Part shown: positions 6,197-6,794 of the stretch, piece after piece
How the letters are laid out: the number at the start of each line of letters is the position of its first letter
Position numbering within the stretch: the first letter of the stretch is position 1
Source of the DNA: Clostridia bacterium
Lineage (GTDB): Bacteria > Bacillota > Clostridia > Oscillospirales > Acutalibacteraceae
Assembly (NCBI GenBank): GCA_900754145.1
Contig: CAAEBW010000312.1
Coordinates: forward strand, 1 to 6,794
Direction of reading: 5' to 3'
DNA: 6,794 bases
Translations under genes and position numbers: made by a program
Notes under the pieces: generated by a model
The model's input: only the letters and a program-made list of their open reading frames with translations
Told to the model about the DNA's origin: nothing
Databases searched by the model: none

Positions 6197-6794
6197 ATAA
6201 TTTTTTTGGACAAATATCTGAAAGGACGCAAGCCTCACAATGCGCCTTTCTCGCCGTGCAAATATCCCGCCCGAATAAAACGGTTCTGTGGCAGAAATCG
6301 TTCGATTTTTCGGGCGGTAAAAGCTTTCGCATCTGCTTTTCCACCGACAGCGGATTAGTAGTTTCAACAAGTCCCAATCTGTTGCAAAGCCTTATAAAAT
6401 GGGTATCGGTCACAACCGCGGGCTTGCCGTAAATATCCCCGCAGACAAGGTTTGCCGTTTTTCTGCCAACACCCGGGAGGGTTGTCAATTCCTCTACGGT
6501 GTCGGGAACATTTCCCCCAAAGCGTTCGGTTATAGCTCTGCCTATCGCCACCAAGTCCTTAGCCTTTGTTTTATAAAGCCCGCAGGTTTTAATAAGCTCC
6601 TCTACCCGACTAAGCTCTGCTTCTCCCATACTTTTAGCGTCCGGAAACTCGGCAAAAAGTGAGGGAGTCACCATATTCACCCTTTTATCGGTGCACTGAG
6701 CGGAAAGGCGTGTCGCGATAAGCAACTGAAAAGCGTCATTATATGTAAGGGAGCAAATAGCGTCGGGGTAAAGCTTTTCGAGCCTTTCGACCGC
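6195..6794 (-). CDS. nth: Endonuclease III, DNA glycosylase/AP lyase (5' end outside the window)
   Basis: Base-excision repair enzyme that removes oxidised pyrimidines from DNA and cuts the abasic site. 199 residues are visible, running open to the window edge. The first 23 visible codons (AVERLEKLYPDAICSLTYND...) match the usual N-terminal region, and the FQLLIATRLSAQ motif spans the TTG at 6725; that TTG is an internal leucine, not the start. By comparison with E. coli Nth (211 residues), only about ten N-terminal residues are missing. Visible are the helix-hairpin-helix LPGVGRKTA with catalytic Lys112 (codon 6461-6459), the VTDTH segment with catalytic Asp130 (codon 6407-6405), and the 4Fe-4S motif C-X6-C-X2-C-X5-C (Cys179, 186, 189, 195 of the visible part). 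Lys plus Asp indicates a bifunctional glycosylase/lyase, unlike MutY. It appears to be upstream member of an operon with pdxY and tcdA; the promoter is outside the window. Confidence 0.95.
   Translation of the reverse strand, partial: AVERLEKLYPDAICSLTYNDAFQLLIATRLSAQCTDKRVNMVTPSLFAEFPDAKSMGEAELSRVEELIKTCGLYKTKAKDLVAIGRAITERFGGNVPDTVEELTTLPGVGRKTANLVCGDIYGKPAVVTDTHFIRLCNRLGLVETTNPLSVEKQMRKLLPPEKSNDFCHRTVLFGRDICTARKAHCEACVLSDICPKKL

Noticed and set aside
6187..6231. N-terminal extension of pdxY to the TTG at 6231
   Set aside because: It would overlap nth by 37 bases, uses a rare start, and adds 15 residues ahead of the conserved family N-terminus; the ATG at 6186 has its own good ribosome site.
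6195..6725. nth starting at the TTG at 6725
   Set aside because: The frame stays open to the window edge and the upstream 23 codons continue the Nth family sequence; the TTG encodes a leucine inside the conserved LLIATRLSAQ segment.

Overview
The window looks like chromosomal core DNA from a Gram-positive, low-to-moderate GC anaerobe of the class Clostridia, probably an Oscillospiraceae/Ruminococcaceae-type gut bacterium. This rests on protein style only: a one-piece MacB-like ABC exporter with a very large outer domain, a clostridial-type AsnB, and the conserved form of the TcdA and pyridoxamine kinase families. No marker in the window fixes the genus. No phage, transposon, CRISPR or toxin-antitoxin sequence was seen. 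Genes are densely packed and no gene-free stretch exceeds about 130 bases.

Layout: (1) 21-2636, plus strand: a complete ABC transporter with ATPase and FtsX/MacB permease fused in one chain. (2) 2640-2690: a near-perfect 51-base hairpin in the convergent junction between the transporter and the next gene; it includes the stop codon of that gene. (3) 2687-4510, minus strand: asnB, glutamine-dependent asparagine synthetase. (4) 4511-4641: a 131-base leader/intergenic stretch with a terminator-like hairpin ending only 18 bases before the asnB start, and an upstream inverted repeat around an AT-rich, -10-like sequence. (5) 4642-6794, minus strand: an apparent operon in the order nth (5' end outside the window), pdxY, tcdA, with gaps of 8 and 0 bases.

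Functionally, the minus-strand operon combines base-excision DNA repair (endonuclease III, a 4Fe-4S enzyme), vitamin B6 salvage (pyridoxal/pyridoxamine kinase) and tRNA modification (t6A dehydration to ct6A). A loose link is that PLP is the cofactor of cysteine desulfurases, which supply sulfur for Fe-S clusters and in E. coli partner with TcdA; this is inference. asnB makes asparagine and may be read from its own promoter, by read-through from tcdA, or both. The terminator-like hairpin in its leader makes attenuation a possibility. The ABC transporter faces asnB and seems unrelated to it. I see no convincing new multi-gene system here; the items most worth checking are the two intergenic structures.
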